Shown: positions 15,399-24,515, counted from the stretch's first letter. The stretch: 64,000 bases of DNA from Micromonospora inositola (GCF_900090285.1 NZ_LT607754.1:1426001-1490000), one strand, 5' to 3'. A program made the numbers and translations. Notes: a model not told the origin generated them from the sequence alone.

Positions 15399-16169
15399 AT
15401 GACGTCACCCATCCTGGTCACCGGTGGCACCGGCACCCTCGGCCGCCTCGTCGTACCGCGCCTGCGGGACGCCGGCCGCGACGTGCGGGTGCTCAGCCGG
15501 GGGCGCCACCAGCCCGGGAGCGGCGTCGAGCACGTCACCGGCGACCTGCTCACCGGCGCGGGGGTCGAGTCGGCGGTGGCCGGTGCCGAGACCGTCGTGC
15601 ACCTCGCGGGCGGCCCCAAGGGCGATGACGAGGCGACCCGGAACCTGGTTCGGGCCGCGTCGCGGGCCGGGGTGCGACACCTGGTGTACATCTCCGTCAT
15701 CGGCGCGGACCGGGTGCCGCTGAGCTGGCTCCGGTCCAAGCTGGACGCCGAGCGGGCGATCGCCGACTCCGGCCTGCCCTGGACGACGCTGCGGGCCGCC
15801 CAGTTCCACGACCTTGCCTTCACCGTGGTGGAGAAGATGGCGAAGCTGCCGGTGATACCGGTCCCGGGCGGGCTCCGGTTCCAGCCGGTTGACGTGCGGG
15901 ACGTGGCCGCCCGGCTCGTGGACCTGACCCTCGACAAGCCCGCCGGCCCGGTGCCCGATCTGGCCGGGCCCCGGGTGTACGGGCTGGCCGAGTTGGCCCG
16001 CGGCTACCTGCGGGCAAGCGGCAAGCGCCGCCCGATGCTGCCGGTACGGATGCCGGGGAAGGCCGGCCGGGCGTACCGGGCCGGCGCGAACCTGACGCTC
16101 GACGGCGCTGACGTGGGCGCGCGGACCTGGGAGGACTTCCTGGCCGAACGGCTGAGCCCGGCCCGCTGA
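15399..16169 (+). CDS. NAD(P)-binding SDR / NmrA-like oxidoreductase
   Basis: This 256-residue atypical short-chain dehydrogenase opens with PILVTGGTGTLGRLVVPRL, the GxxGxxG dinucleotide site. An HLAGG segment lies near residue 70 and VRHLVYISVIGADRVPLSW near residue 93. The YxxxK catalytic pair is not clear, as in NmrA/HSCARG-like proteins that sense or bind NADP. The ATG at 15399 starts just before the first strand. It is divergent from the ECF41 sigma factor, which makes it the likely target gene of that factor. Confidence 0.88.
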   Translation: MTSPILVTGGTGTLGRLVVPRLRDAGRDVRVLSRGRHQPGSGVEHVTGDLLTGAGVESAVAGAETVVHLAGGPKGDDEATRNLVRAASRAGVRHLVYISVIGADRVPLSWLRSKLDAERAIADSGLPWTTLRAAQFHDLAFTVVEKMAKLPVIPVPGGLRFQPVDVRDVAARLVDLTLDKPAGPVPDLAGPRVYGLAELARGYLRASGKRRPMLPVRMPGKAGRAYRAGANLTLDGADVGARTWEDFLAERLSPAR

Positions 16170-16244
16170 GCGCCCCACCGCGGCGGGCCGCCCGGCAGGC
16201 TCGCCGCGCGGTGCTCGCGCGCTGACCACCGGCACCTGTCCCGG

Positions 16245-16799
16245 TCACCACCGCCAGCGCAGGAACCGGCGCTGATGTCGCACCGTGAGGCTCGAGGTCT
16301 GCAGGTGACCGCGCATCACCACGTGCAGACCGCCCGAGTCCGGCACGCCCGCCCTGGCCGAGCTGGACGACATCTCCACCTCATCCACCGAGGCGGACGC
16401 ACCGTGCGGCAGCACCACCGTCACCGAGCTGGACCGGACGTCGAGCAACACCTCCACCGTCGGCGACACGATCACCGCCTCGGTGAGGTCCAGTCGTACG
16501 CTCGACGACCGGGCCTTGACGACCACCCGACGGGGCACGACCCACCGTCCGGCCCGCTTCAGCGACGACGCGCGGGAGCGCAACTCCAGCACCTGCGGTG
16601 CGCCGGTCGCCGGCAGGTCCGCGGTGAACGGCGCCAGGTCGCCGTGGGTACGCGCGGCCAGCACGCCCCCGATCCGGTCCTCGAACTCGGCGAGCGTGAG
16701 CCGCCCCTCGCCGACCGCCTGGTTCAGCTGCTCGACCACCCGCTCCCGTTCGGCGTCGGACACCCGCATCTCGGGCCGTGGCACCAGCTCTTCGGTCAC
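16245..16799 (-). CDS. DUF1707 domain protein
   Basis: This 184-residue protein has an N-terminal DUF1707 domain (about residues 10-62: MRVSDAERERVVEQLNQAVGEGRLTLAEFEDR). A beta-rich C-terminal region follows, with short repeats such as KARSSSVRLDLTEAVI and VRSSSVTVVLPHGA that resemble the cell-wall-active DUF2154/LiaF-like fold. There are no transmembrane helices, so it is cytosolic or peripheral. The start is a GTG at 16799 without a strong ribosome binding site. Function is unknown; it is a single gene at the end of the core-like zone. Confidence 0.85.
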   Translation of the reverse strand: MTEELVPRPEMRVSDAERERVVEQLNQAVGEGRLTLAEFEDRIGGVLAARTHGDLAPFTADLPATGAPQVLELRSRASSLKRAGRWVVPRRVVVKARSSSVRLDLTEAVIVSPTVEVLLDVRSSSVTVVLPHGASASVDEVEMSSSSARAGVPDSGGLHVVMRGHLQTSSLTVRHQRRFLRWRW

Positions 16800-17017
16800 G
16801 CGCCCAACCTACGACCTCGCGCAACCGAACGGCAGGGCCGTGCCGGAGTCCATTTGCACCCCGACGAGGGGTCCAGCCCGTCGGTCTGGTCACGCCGGGT
16901 GCACCGACCGGACCAGCTCGCCGGCGTTCGGTAGCGCTTCGGTCTGCGTATACGAAAGGAGTTGACGAGCCGCTGGCCGCGACCCGTCAACCCCGACACG
17001 TACCCACCCAGGCTGGG

Positions 17018-17980
17018 TTACTTGACGCCACCGGCCCGGAACGCCACCCAGGCGTCGCTCATTCGGTCCGCCTGTCCTGCGGTGAACATGTCCATGCAGG
17101 AGTCCTGCGTGTAGTCCATGAAGTTGTGGATCGGGTCCAGCCCGGGTGCGGTGCAGGTGTCCGCGCCCACCGGGCAGTTGAACTGCGGCGCCGCCTCCCG
17201 CGGAGTGTCCGCGACGTAGTCGCCGGAAGCGGAGCACCCGTGCGCGAAGGTGTGCTCCAGCATCAGCCAGTGCCCGACTTCGTGCGTCAGCGTGTCACCC
17301 AGGGCGTACTTGCCCGCCGTTCCGCCCGGCATCGACTCATCGAGCATCACCACGCCGTCGATGTAGTCCCGGCCGTTGTTGTAACCCTTCGGGAAGTACG
17401 CCCAGCCGAGGAGCCCGCCACCGATGTTGGCCGCGTACACGTTCAGGGTGCGGGAGTCGCCGGTGTACAACGCCTGCTTCATGTCCCGCTCGTTCTTGCC
17501 CGGCACGACCGTGTACCAGTCGCTGTTCACCGTCCACGTCGTGTCGACGAGCGAGAACCGGAACGGCGTGTCGGAGGCGTTCGCCGCCGTGCGGCCCGCG
17601 AACGAATCGTTGAGCACGGTCATCTGCGCCGCGATCAGGGTGTTCCACCTGTTCGTCTCGGCCGCGCCGAGGGGGTGGTCGGAGACCATGTGGAAGATCG
17701 TGGGCACGGTGACGCTGCCGTTGGTCAGCCGCGGCGAATCCTTGATCACGCCGTAGGCGTTCGCCTCATTCTTGGAATACAGCTCCGGCTCCTGTGCGGT
17801 GGCGCCCACGCTCACCCGCGCCGCGCTGTGCCCCTCGGCACCCGGCTCGCACGCCGCAACACCCGCGGAGGCGGTGACGGACGCTGCCGTGCCCACCGCC
17901 CCGGAGGCTCCACCGGCCGCCAAGAATGTCGCAGCGGTAGCGGTCAGGACTGCCAGTTGGAACGTCGATCTCCTGCGCAT
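17018..17980 (-). CDS. Secreted zinc metalloprotease, M43 (pappalysin/cytophagalysin) family
   Basis: This 320-residue protein has a Sec signal peptide (basic MRRRST, then a hydrophobic core to about residue 30) and a short pro-region. The metzincin motif HEVGHWLMLEH gives zinc ligands His233, His237 and His243 with catalytic Glu234. The Met-turn is at NFMDY (Met288), and the pattern of later cysteines suits M43. It should be an extracellular endopeptidase. AAAGG lies 7 bases before the ATG at 17980; a GTG further up overlaps that site. It is monocistronic and marks the left side of the accessory zone. Confidence 0.92.
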   Translation of the reverse strand: MRRRSTFQLAVLTATAATFLAAGGASGAVGTAASVTASAGVAACEPGAEGHSAARVSVGATAQEPELYSKNEANAYGVIKDSPRLTNGSVTVPTIFHMVSDHPLGAAETNRWNTLIAAQMTVLNDSFAGRTAANASDTPFRFSLVDTTWTVNSDWYTVVPGKNERDMKQALYTGDSRTLNVYAANIGGGLLGWAYFPKGYNNGRDYIDGVVMLDESMPGGTAGKYALGDTLTHEVGHWLMLEHTFAHGCSASGDYVADTPREAAPQFNCPVGADTCTAPGLDPIHNFMDYTQDSCMDMFTAGQADRMSDAWVAFRAGGVK

Positions 17981-18197
17981 CGTTGCACCTTTCACGTCTG
18001 GGGGATGGAGGGGTCACGGAGCGGGATGGCCGAGGGTCGCCGCGACGAGGTCACTGACATCGTCGTCCCGGTATAAGAACACGCCATCGACGTCAACAAC
18101 AGGGCATTGGGAAGCTCGCCGCGACCGAGCGCGGCACGCAGGAGAAGTATCGGACTTCTGAGCTGTCGTTGATCGGTCACTGAATGATCGTCGGGTA

Positions 18198-18800
18198 ATG
18201 CACATTGACCCTATGAATCACGCTGCTGCGTTCCTTGCCGATCCGCCGCAAAGCCCTGCGGTCACTGCCGTCTACCAGGCCGATGTCGCCTCCGACGGCT
18301 ACGTCAACAACCTCACCCGCGCCTGGTGCTGGCGTCCGGATGTGCTGGCGTCCTTCCAAGCCGTGCGTGCTGATCTCCTGGCCGATTCGGGCCTGTCGCC
18401 CCGGGAAGTGGCCGTGATGGTCGCCGCCACCGCCGCTGCCCGCCGCGACGCCTACTGCGCGCTGGCTTGGGGATCCAGGCTGGCCGAACTCAGCGACGAG
18501 GCGACCGCCGCAAGGGTGCTGCAAGGCGTTGACGGTGGCCTCTCCGATCGGGAGGCTGCACTGGCCGGCTGGTCTCGTCAGGTCGTCCAGGATCCGAATG
18601 CCACGACCCAGGCGGACGTGGACCGCTTACGCGACGCGGGCCTCAATGACCAGGAAATCTTCGAGGCGACGACGTGGATCGCGTTCCGGCTGGCGTTCTC
18701 GACTGTCAACGACGCGCTGGGAGCGCGGCCGGATCCGCAGCTTGCCGAGAAAGCGCCTCGGCTCGTCCGCGAAGCCGTCACCTACGGCCGGGCAGTGTAG
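18198..18800 (+). CDS. Carboxymuconolactone decarboxylase/AhpD-like protein
   Basis: This 200-residue all-helical protein belongs to the AhpD/CMD superfamily. The core helix REVAVMVAATAAARRDAYCALAWG sits at about residues 69-92. In true AhpD this helix carries a CxxC redox pair. Here only one cysteine remains (DAYCALAWG), so disulfide peroxidase activity is doubtful. The first ATG is used, but a second at 18213 is equally possible. The gene stands alone between the protease and a copy of the dispersed repeat. Confidence 0.8.
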   Translation: MHIDPMNHAAAFLADPPQSPAVTAVYQADVASDGYVNNLTRAWCWRPDVLASFQAVRADLLADSGLSPREVAVMVAATAAARRDAYCALAWGSRLAELSDEATAARVLQGVDGGLSDREAALAGWSRQVVQDPNATTQADVDRLRDAGLNDQEIFEATTWIAFRLAFSTVNDALGARPDPQLAEKAPRLVREAVTYGRAV

Positions 18801-18878
18801 GTGCACACCATCCCCGACCCCCGTTGCGCAGAGAACGTCAGCCCCCACCGACAGCGGTGCCCGTGTGGCGCCAGCGCC

Positions 18879-18898
18879 GTCAGCGGCATGAGCGCGCG
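18879..18898 (+). repeat. Dispersed CGGCA repeat, leftmost copy
   Basis: GTCAGCGGCATGAGCGCGCG lies between the AhpD-like and MscS genes. It matches the 3' box of the repeat family that recurs to 52.8 kb. Confidence 0.55.
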
Positions 18899-18979
18899 AT
18901 CACGAACCGGAGTCCGCCTCCGCACGACCCGGCTCGGCGCTGCTGCCGCAGTCGACCTGCGGCCGTCCCGGGCGAGGCA

Positions 18980-20182
18980 TTACGGGTGATACTCGCCCCG
19001 GGTCCGTGGGAGCCATTGCGGGTGTTGGTCCCGGACGTACGTGGTGAGGGCCTCCCGCACTTCGCAGGCGAGGTTCCAGGCGCTGGGTGAGTCTGCGGCC
19101 CAGGCGCGTAGCTTGACGGCGATTGTTTGCGGTGTCACGTCGACCATCTGTAGTTGCCATTTGTTGTCGCGTTCCCACAGCGGGTTCGCCTCCAGGAGGC
19201 GTTGCGCCTCGCTGCGCAGCTCGTTCAACTCGGCGGTGAAGTCCAAGTGCAGGGTGACTTCGCTGATCACTCGCGCGTCGTGTCGGGTCAAGTTTTGAAA
19301 AGGGCGTTCGGTGAAGTAGGTGGTGGGCAGGGTCAGCCGCCGTTCGTCCCACATCCGCATGACGACGTGGGTGAGGTTCACCTCCTCGATGCGGCCCCAC
19401 TCGTCGTTCACCACGACGACGTCGTCTTCCTGCATGGCGTGGGCGACAACCACCTGGAGTCCGGCGAGGACGTTGCCGAGCGTGGTCCGGGCGGCGAGGC
19501 CGACGATGACGCCGAGGACTGCGGCGGATGTCAGCAGGGATATGCCGAATGCCCGCAGGGTGTCGAAGGTTGTCAGGGCCCAGCCGATCGCCAGCACTGT
19601 GACGACAGCCCCGGCCAGCTTGCGGAGCAGCCGGATCTCGTTGCGGGTCCGCCGGATGGACGGATCCTTGCTGTGCATAGGGAGATGTAGCAGGGTGCCT
19701 GCCTCGGTGACGCGCAGCGCCTTGGCCACCAACCAAGCGAGTGCAAGGACCAACACCAGGCGCAGCGCGTTACGGCCGTGGGGCAACCAATCATTGGGCA
19801 GGTCGGTGTATTGCAGTGTGAAGTACAGCGCAGCGAGTACCAGGATGAAAATCGTCAGGCGGCGGCAGGCGCGATAGGTCGGCATCAACAACGACCGGTA
19901 GGGCTCCCTCGCCGCCTTCTTGATGGCTACGCCAATGAGCCAGCCCACGAGCCAACCAGCGGCGACGGCAGCCGCGACGACCAGCGCCGTGCGCACCAAC
20001 GCGGCCGGGGCCAGCAGAGGAGCCGGCACCGCAACGTACGACGCGTTCCGCGCCGCACCGCCTTCGCCCCCACGGCCCCGCAGCGCCTGACGTTTTCCTA
20101 CCCACCCAGGGTTCCGGCCCTCGGCCATGAGGAAGGGTTTCGTACCGTGCCGCTCCGCGCCGCCGAGGGTGGGCGGCAGCAT
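18980..20182 (-). CDS. MscS-family mechanosensitive ion channel
   Basis: This 400-residue protein resembles small-conductance mechanosensitive channels that release solutes under osmotic downshock. Hydrophobic helices precede a pore helix region (SLLTSAAVLGVIVGLAARTT, then LGNVLAGLQVVVAHAMQEDD). The MscS beta domain (DEWGRIEEVNLTHVVMR) and a C-terminal alpha/beta domain follow. The ATG at 20182 is chosen because AAGAGG lies 6 bases upstream. A TTG at 20236 has no ribosome site, and an ATG at 20128 would also fit. It is a single minus-strand gene in the accessory zone. Confidence 0.88.
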   Translation of the reverse strand: MLPPTLGGAERHGTKPFLMAEGRNPGWVGKRQALRGRGGEGGAARNASYVAVPAPLLAPAALVRTALVVAAAVAAGWLVGWLIGVAIKKAAREPYRSLLMPTYRACRRLTIFILVLAALYFTLQYTDLPNDWLPHGRNALRLVLVLALAWLVAKALRVTEAGTLLHLPMHSKDPSIRRTRNEIRLLRKLAGAVVTVLAIGWALTTFDTLRAFGISLLTSAAVLGVIVGLAARTTLGNVLAGLQVVVAHAMQEDDVVVVNDEWGRIEEVNLTHVVMRMWDERRLTLPTTYFTERPFQNLTRHDARVISEVTLHLDFTAELNELRSEAQRLLEANPLWERDNKWQLQMVDVTPQTIAVKLRAWAADSPSAWNLACEVREALTTYVRDQHPQWLPRTRGEYHP

Positions 20183-20918
20183 GGGGAGCCTCTTGCGGCC
20201 TGAGATGCCCACAGAAGGGAGTACCCATGGCGACAACGACTAACCGACGTGGATGCAAGGGCGCCCGGACTACTCCCTGCCTCGCTCCTTGACCGAGCCC
20301 ACGCAGGCCGCGTGGCTGTTCGTGGAGCTGTCAGGGGCGAGGCGGCCGTTGTAACGGGTTTCCCGTCGCTTCCACCGGCCCAGCGGTTGGCGAACACGTG
20401 TGTGCCGATCAGGACGAATCCGGCCGATCTCCTCAGGGATGTCGGGGTCCAGCACGATTTCGCCGTTCTGGGCATCAAGGCCAAGCTTGGCCGCGCAGGA
20501 GAAGGAGTGGAGCCCCACTCGCCCACGCCTGCGGGTTGCACGCCGTCGAGTTCCAAGCAAGTGACACGGAATCGGATCACGCACGACTGGCAGGCGCAGT
20601 TCCGGGCCAGGCATCCGACGCGTCCGAGCGGGCCGTTCGGCCCTGCCGGCGAGCATGGCCGCGCTCCCCGCGGCAAGAGAGATGACATGCGTCGGCTTCG
20701 CTCGGCGTGGCCGTAGAGCTGCCGCCATGAACGGCGGCTGCCGTTCTAATCGTCGAGTAGACGGCGCAGATATGCCGCGGACGGTGGAAGGTAGCACTGG
20801 TTGGTGCGGCGGGTGAGCGCCGCCAGCCCCTACCGGAGCCATCCCGCACCAGCAGGCTGACAGAACCCATTAGATGGCTGCGCCTGATCAGACGCGGGTG
20901 CGGGCACGGCGTGACGCC
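20183..20918. other. Gene-poor stretch with decayed coding sequence
   Basis: No intact gene is seen. On the minus strand at about 20370-20530, one frame reads LGLDAQNGEIVLDPDIPEE and a neighbouring frame continues FVLIGTHVFANRW. This looks like the frameshifted C-terminal end of a carbohydrate-active enzyme, perhaps of the amylo-alpha-1,6-glucosidase type (low confidence). Other frames here look like shadows. Confidence 0.4.
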
Positions 20919-21689
20919 TCAGGGCTCGCGCTTCTCGACCCGAGTCCACCCGGTCCAACCACGCTCGGCGATCAGTTCCCGCAGCCGCGCGACGGCGGGG
21001 TGGGCGCCATCGGCGAACGCGTCCATCAGGCGGATGAACTCCGCATCGGGCCCGTGCTCGTCCCGCCAGTCCAGCTGCCCATTGGCCGCCGCCTGCTCGA
21101 ACAACTCGCTCATCAGGTCGGCCGTCTCGCGCAGCAGCTCCTCGTCCTCCCAGTCCTCCGCGATCCGACCGATGAGCTGGTAGAGCCGGACGATCTTCGG
21201 GTCGGCCAGCTCGGCCACCTTCTGGGCCATGAACGCCGGGATAGCCTCCGGCCAGCGCGCCGCTATCAGGATCCAGGCGTCCCGCTCGGCCACGATCATC
21301 GCCTCCGGCGCTCCGGTGGCACGCAGGCGGTCCAGGTAGTCGATCACCTCCTCCGGGAGAGCCAACGAATCGCCGGAGCCCAGCTGCGCGATCCGCCGCC
21401 GGTGCTCCTGCAGTGCGCGGATCTGCGCGCGCAGCTGCCGGTCGATCTCGGTGGTCGCGGCGGCGAACGTCTCGGGGTCAGCGTCGAGTAGCTCGCGGAC
21501 CCGGGCCAGCGGGACGCCGGCCTCGGCTAGGGTCCGGATCCGGATGAGTCGCACGACTGCGGCCGCGTCGTACGTCCGGTAGCCGGAGGCGTCGCGCTCT
21601 GGCTCCCGGAGCAGACCGATCTGGTGGTAGTGCCGCACCGCGCGAATGGTTACCCCGGCGTAGGACGCCAGCCGTCCGATCGTCAGCAT
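20919..21689 (-). CDS. MerR family transcriptional regulator
   Basis: This 256-residue protein has a canonical MerR DNA-binding domain at residues 1-70 (MLTIGRLASYAGVTIRAVRH, then RDASGYRTYDAAAVVRLIRI). A coiled dimerisation helix follows, then an effector region of about 130 residues without metal-binding cysteines, suggesting a drug or organic ligand. It is third in a minus-strand unit after an ABC ATPase and permease, 30 bp after the permease stop. The promoter of that unit carries a TTGACC/GGTCAA dyad in the MerR position, so it probably controls its own operon. ATG 21689 is preferred over GTG 21704. Confidence 0.9.
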   Translation of the reverse strand: MLTIGRLASYAGVTIRAVRHYHQIGLLREPERDASGYRTYDAAAVVRLIRIRTLAEAGVPLARVRELLDADPETFAAATTEIDRQLRAQIRALQEHRRRIAQLGSGDSLALPEEVIDYLDRLRATGAPEAMIVAERDAWILIAARWPEAIPAFMAQKVAELADPKIVRLYQLIGRIAEDWEDEELLRETADLMSELFEQAAANGQLDWRDEHGPDAEFIRLMDAFADGAHPAVARLRELIAERGWTGWTRVEKREP

Positions 21690-21719
21690 GGCTTCAGCCT
21701 GCACGAAGGAGACACATCG

Positions 21720-22481
21720 TCAACTGATCTTGCGATGGTAGATGGCCATGGCGACGCCATATGCGACGATGAGGAGGCCGGCACACCAGGCGAGGGCGAT
21801 CCAGATGTCGGCGCCGACCTGCTGCTGAGCGTACAAGTCGCGGATCGTGTTGACGATGGACGTCACCGGCTGGTTCTCGGCGAAGGCGCGCACCGGCCCG
21901 GGCATGCTCGCCGTGGGTACGAAGGCCGAGCTGATGAACGGCAGGAAGATGAGCGGATAGGAAAACGCGCTCGCGCCATCCACGGACTTCGCGGTCAGGC
22001 CCGGGATGACGGCGAGCCACGTCAGGGCCAGCGTGAACAGCATCATGATGCCGGCGACCGCGAACCAGTCCAGCACGCCGGCCCCCGAGCGGAAGCCCAT
22101 GACGAGGGCGACCAGCACAACCACCGCGAGCGAGATCAGGTTGGCGACCAGCGAGGTCAGCACGTGCGCCCACAGCACGGACGAGCGTGCGATCGGCATG
22201 GACTGGAACCGCTCGAAGATGCCGCCCTTCATGTCCAGGAAGAGCCGGTATGCGGTGTAGGAGATGCCCGAGGCGACGGTGATGAGCAGGATGCCAGGCA
22301 GCAGGTAGTTCACGTACTTGTCCGACCCGGTCTGGATCGCGCCGCCGAATACGTAGACGAACAGCAGCATGAATGCGATCGGCATGATCGCGGTTGTGAT
22401 AATGGTGTCCGGGCTGCGGCTGATGTGGCGCAGGGACCGGCCCAGCAGGACGGCGGTGTCGCTGAAGAAATGCTTGATCAT
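21720..22481 (-). CDS. ABC-2 type transporter permease (DrrB-like)
   Basis: This 253-residue integral membrane protein has six predicted helices and the ABC-2 signature region ending in FLPFISSAFVPTASMPGPVR, as in daunorubicin-exporter DrrB proteins. It should form the membrane channel for the ATPase encoded 9 bp upstream. Together they would export a hydrophobic compound, but the substrate is not known. The context, an operon of ATPase, permease and MerR regulator, is typical of inducible drug export. Confidence 0.92.
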   Translation of the reverse strand: MIKHFFSDTAVLLGRSLRHISRSPDTIITTAIMPIAFMLLFVYVFGGAIQTGSDKYVNYLLPGILLITVASGISYTAYRLFLDMKGGIFERFQSMPIARSSVLWAHVLTSLVANLISLAVVVLVALVMGFRSGAGVLDWFAVAGIMMLFTLALTWLAVIPGLTAKSVDGASAFSYPLIFLPFISSAFVPTASMPGPVRAFAENQPVTSIVNTIRDLYAQQQVGADIWIALAWCAGLLIVAYGVAMAIYHRKIS

Positions 22482-22490
22482 CGAGGGTCC

Positions 22491-23324
22491 TTAGTTGTTC
22501 GTGCCGTCTGGGCTGGCGGCGCCTACTTTTCTGTCGGTGCCGTCGTCGCCGACGATGGCGAGGAAGACGTCCTCGAGGGTCGGCTGCTTCTCGACGTACT
22601 CGACCTTGGCGGGCGGGAGCAGCTGCTTGAGCTCGGGGAGAGTGCCGTTCGCGATGATGCGCCCCTTGTGGAGGACCGCGATCCGGTCGGCGAGCTGTTC
22701 GGCCTCGTCGAGGTACTGCGTGGTGAGCAGCACCGTCGTGCCCTGCCTGGCGAGTTCCCTGACGGCCTGCCACACTTCGAGACGCGCCTGTGGATCGAGC
22801 CCGGTCGTCGGCTCATCGAGGAAGATCACTGGCGGGTCCCCGATGAGGCTCATCGCGATGTCGAGGCGGCGGCGCATGCCGCCCGAGTACGTCGACACCT
22901 TCCGTGTGGCCGCGTCAGTCAGTGAGAAGCGGGCCAGCAGGTCATCCGCGATCCGGCCCGGATCCCTCAGATGCCGCAACCGGGCGACCAGCACCAGGTT
23001 CTCCCGCCCGCTGAGGATCTCATCGACGGCCGCGAACTGTCCCGTCAGGCTGATGGACTCCCGCACCTTCGCCGCTTGCGTGACGACATCGAAGCCGTTG
23101 ACGCTGGTCGTCCCCGCGTCCGGCTTGAGCAGCGTGGACAGGATCCTCACGACCGTGGTCTTGCCCGCCCCGTTGGAGCCGAGCAGGGCGAAGATGCTGC
23201 CGCGCGCCACGTCGAAGTCCACGCCGCGCAGCACGTGCAGCTCCTTGTATGACTTCTCCAGGCCCTGGACCTGGATCGCAGGCCCGCGGACCTGCTCGGT
23301 TGTCATCTGAAGACTCATGGACAT
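22491..23324 (-). CDS. ABC transporter ATP-binding protein (DrrA-like)
   Basis: This 277-residue ATPase energises the DrrB-like permease. Walker A is GSNGAGKTT, the signature is YSGGMRRRLDIAMSL, Walker B is VIFLDEPTTGLD, and the switch histidine is replaced by glutamine in TTQYLDEAEQLADRI, as is usual in DrrA. The C-terminal region ends in a PTLEDVFLAIVG motif typical of the subfamily. The ATG at 23324 coincides with the predicted transcription start, so the mRNA may be leaderless. No Shine-Dalgarno is seen. Confidence 0.92.
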   Translation of the reverse strand: MSMSLQMTTEQVRGPAIQVQGLEKSYKELHVLRGVDFDVARGSIFALLGSNGAGKTTVVRILSTLLKPDAGTTSVNGFDVVTQAAKVRESISLTGQFAAVDEILSGRENLVLVARLRHLRDPGRIADDLLARFSLTDAATRKVSTYSGGMRRRLDIAMSLIGDPPVIFLDEPTTGLDPQARLEVWQAVRELARQGTTVLLTTQYLDEAEQLADRIAVLHKGRIIANGTLPELKQLLPPAKVEYVEKQPTLEDVFLAIVGDDGTDRKVGAASPDGTNN

Positions 23325-23330
23325 GGCGCC

Positions 23331-23362
23331 AGCATGCAGGGTTGACCCTGCGTCAAGGTCAA
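23331..23362 (-). promoter_or_regulatory. MerR-type promoter of the ABC/MerR operon
   Basis: On the minus strand TTGACC (23362-23357) and CATGCT (23336-23331) are separated by 20 bp, the long spacer typical of MerR-activated promoters. The dyad TTGACC/GGTCAA lies at 23342-23362. A start about 7 bp after the -10 falls on the ATG at 23324. Activation by the MerR protein of the same operon is inferred. Confidence 0.65.
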
Positions 23363-23421
23363 GCCCGCGAGCAAGGCAGGTCGCCTGCTCAGGTTGCGGG
23401 AGTGGCGTCAAGGCTGATCCA

Positions 23422-23515
23422 CCGCTCGGTCATGGGCACGTCCGGACGGCAACCGGGCCGGCTCGGCGTGACGCTGCGTAGCGCGCGAGTCGCGGCAGAA
23501 GCGTGCACGTGATCT
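23422..23515 (+). repeat. Dispersed CGGCA repeat, long copy
   Basis: This is a full-length copy of about 94 bp. It aligns with 28219-28305 through GTCCGGACGGCA, CTCGGCGTGACG and CGTAGCGCG, and ends CGCGGCAGAAGCGTGCACGT. The downstream DUF6188-like reading frame opens inside its end. Confidence 0.65.
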
Positions 23516-23934
23516 TGTCGGGCACGGCCCGCGAGATCAGGGCACGCGGAGCGTTCAACGCCGGGCACTATTTACTCGTGGCTCCTGACCAACTCGCCGG
23601 CTGCTTCGTCGTGGAGGTCGGCCTCCGCCCGGCATGGCCTTTTCTCGGGTTCTGTGACAACCGATCGACGCCGCCGCAAGAAAGCCGCCTCTACCTGGAC
23701 ACCGATTGGCGTATCGAGGCCGGTTCTCGTGTTCGGGGCACCGCTGCCGACGAGGCCACCTGGCTAACAGCTGCGCTCACTCTCAACGGCGCCACGATCG
23801 CAGAGGCCCATGTCACGGACGACGGCACACTACTCTTGGCCACGACTGATCAACGGTCACTCGTCGTTTCGGGGCGGCCGGACGCAGCTCCGGCCGGCGA
23901 ACCGTGGTGGCTCTCCAGCTCGTCCTCCAGGTAG
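23503..23934 (+). CDS. Small hypothetical protein (DUF6188-like)
   Basis: This 143-residue protein resembles small actinobacterial DUF6188 proteins in its second half: LYLDTDWRIEAGSRV, then a TLLLATTDQRSLVV strand and a C-terminal GEPWWLSS. That family is often found near toxin or immunity loci, but its role is unknown. The start is a GTG inside the preceding repeat, so translation may begin further in. It has no signal peptide or membrane segment. Assignment is by pattern only. Confidence 0.5.
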   Translation: MHVILSGTAREIRARGAFNAGHYLLVAPDQLAGCFVVEVGLRPAWPFLGFCDNRSTPPQESRLYLDTDWRIEAGSRVRGTAADEATWLTAALTLNGATIAEAHVTDDGTLLLATTDQRSLVVSGRPDAAPAGEPWWLSSSSSR

Positions 23935-23948
23935 CTATGCCATCGCAC

Positions 23949-24018
23949 TGCTCGCGGCAGAGTCGGACGTGCCCCGCTCGGCGAGCTGTCAACGGCCGAC
24001 CAGCGGCATGAGCGTGTG
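23949..24018 (+). repeat. Dispersed CGGCA repeat, two-box copy
   Basis: A 5' box CTCGCGGCAGAGTCGG and a 3' box CAGCGGCATGAGCGTG lie about 50 bp apart, directly after the DUF6188-like gene. Confidence 0.6.
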
Positions 24019-24049
24019 TTCGGGGCGGCCCCGGTGCACCTCGGTCGTC

Positions 24050-24180
24050 TGGTTTCGCCCGCGGTGGTCCTGTCCACGATTTGCTGGCGGGTCGTCAGGG
24101 TGTCGGGGTGGTCTGGGCCGAGCACCGATTCACTGTCGGCGCAGGTGGCCTGGCGGATGGAACCGGCAGGGGTGATCTCC
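24050..24180 (-). pseudogene. TPR-repeat protein fragment
   Basis: The minus strand encodes VLGPDHPDTLTTRQQIVDRT, the repeat signature of actinobacterial NB-ARC/TPR proteins. The frame soon degenerates and no start or further repeat units are present. The rest of 23935-24515 has no other gene that I can support. Confidence 0.5.
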
Positions 24181-24515
24181 CCGACACCGTGCAGCGATTC
24201 GGCGGCCCATCGGCAAAGAGTGAGGAGCAGGGGCGAAGGTTTAGCCGAATGGCCGCGTAGGGCGATGATGTGGGCGACTAGTCACCGACGAATGTCCCGC
24301 ACATACTGCTTATTGACAGAGCCGCCGCACGGGGTCCGGTGACACCGGGAGGCACTTATGCCGCAGGCGCAGGGCTGGCGATCGCCGCCGGAGCGGATGC
24401 CACCGTTCATCGTCGCCGGCGGATGAGATCGGAACACCGCAGACCGGTCACCGTCGACTGATCGTCGGGTCCCGTCAGGCGCACCGGGATCGGTGCGGGC
24501 TACGCGGAGGTGGTC

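Noticed and set aside
18198..18800. A working AhpD alkylhydroperoxidase
   Set aside because: The CxxC redox pair is reduced to one cysteine, so only membership of the superfamily is claimed.
17000..19000. Left attachment site of the tRNA-Thr element
   Set aside because: I could not find a third copy of the tRNA-Thr 3' sequence here or elsewhere in the window, so the left end is unknown.
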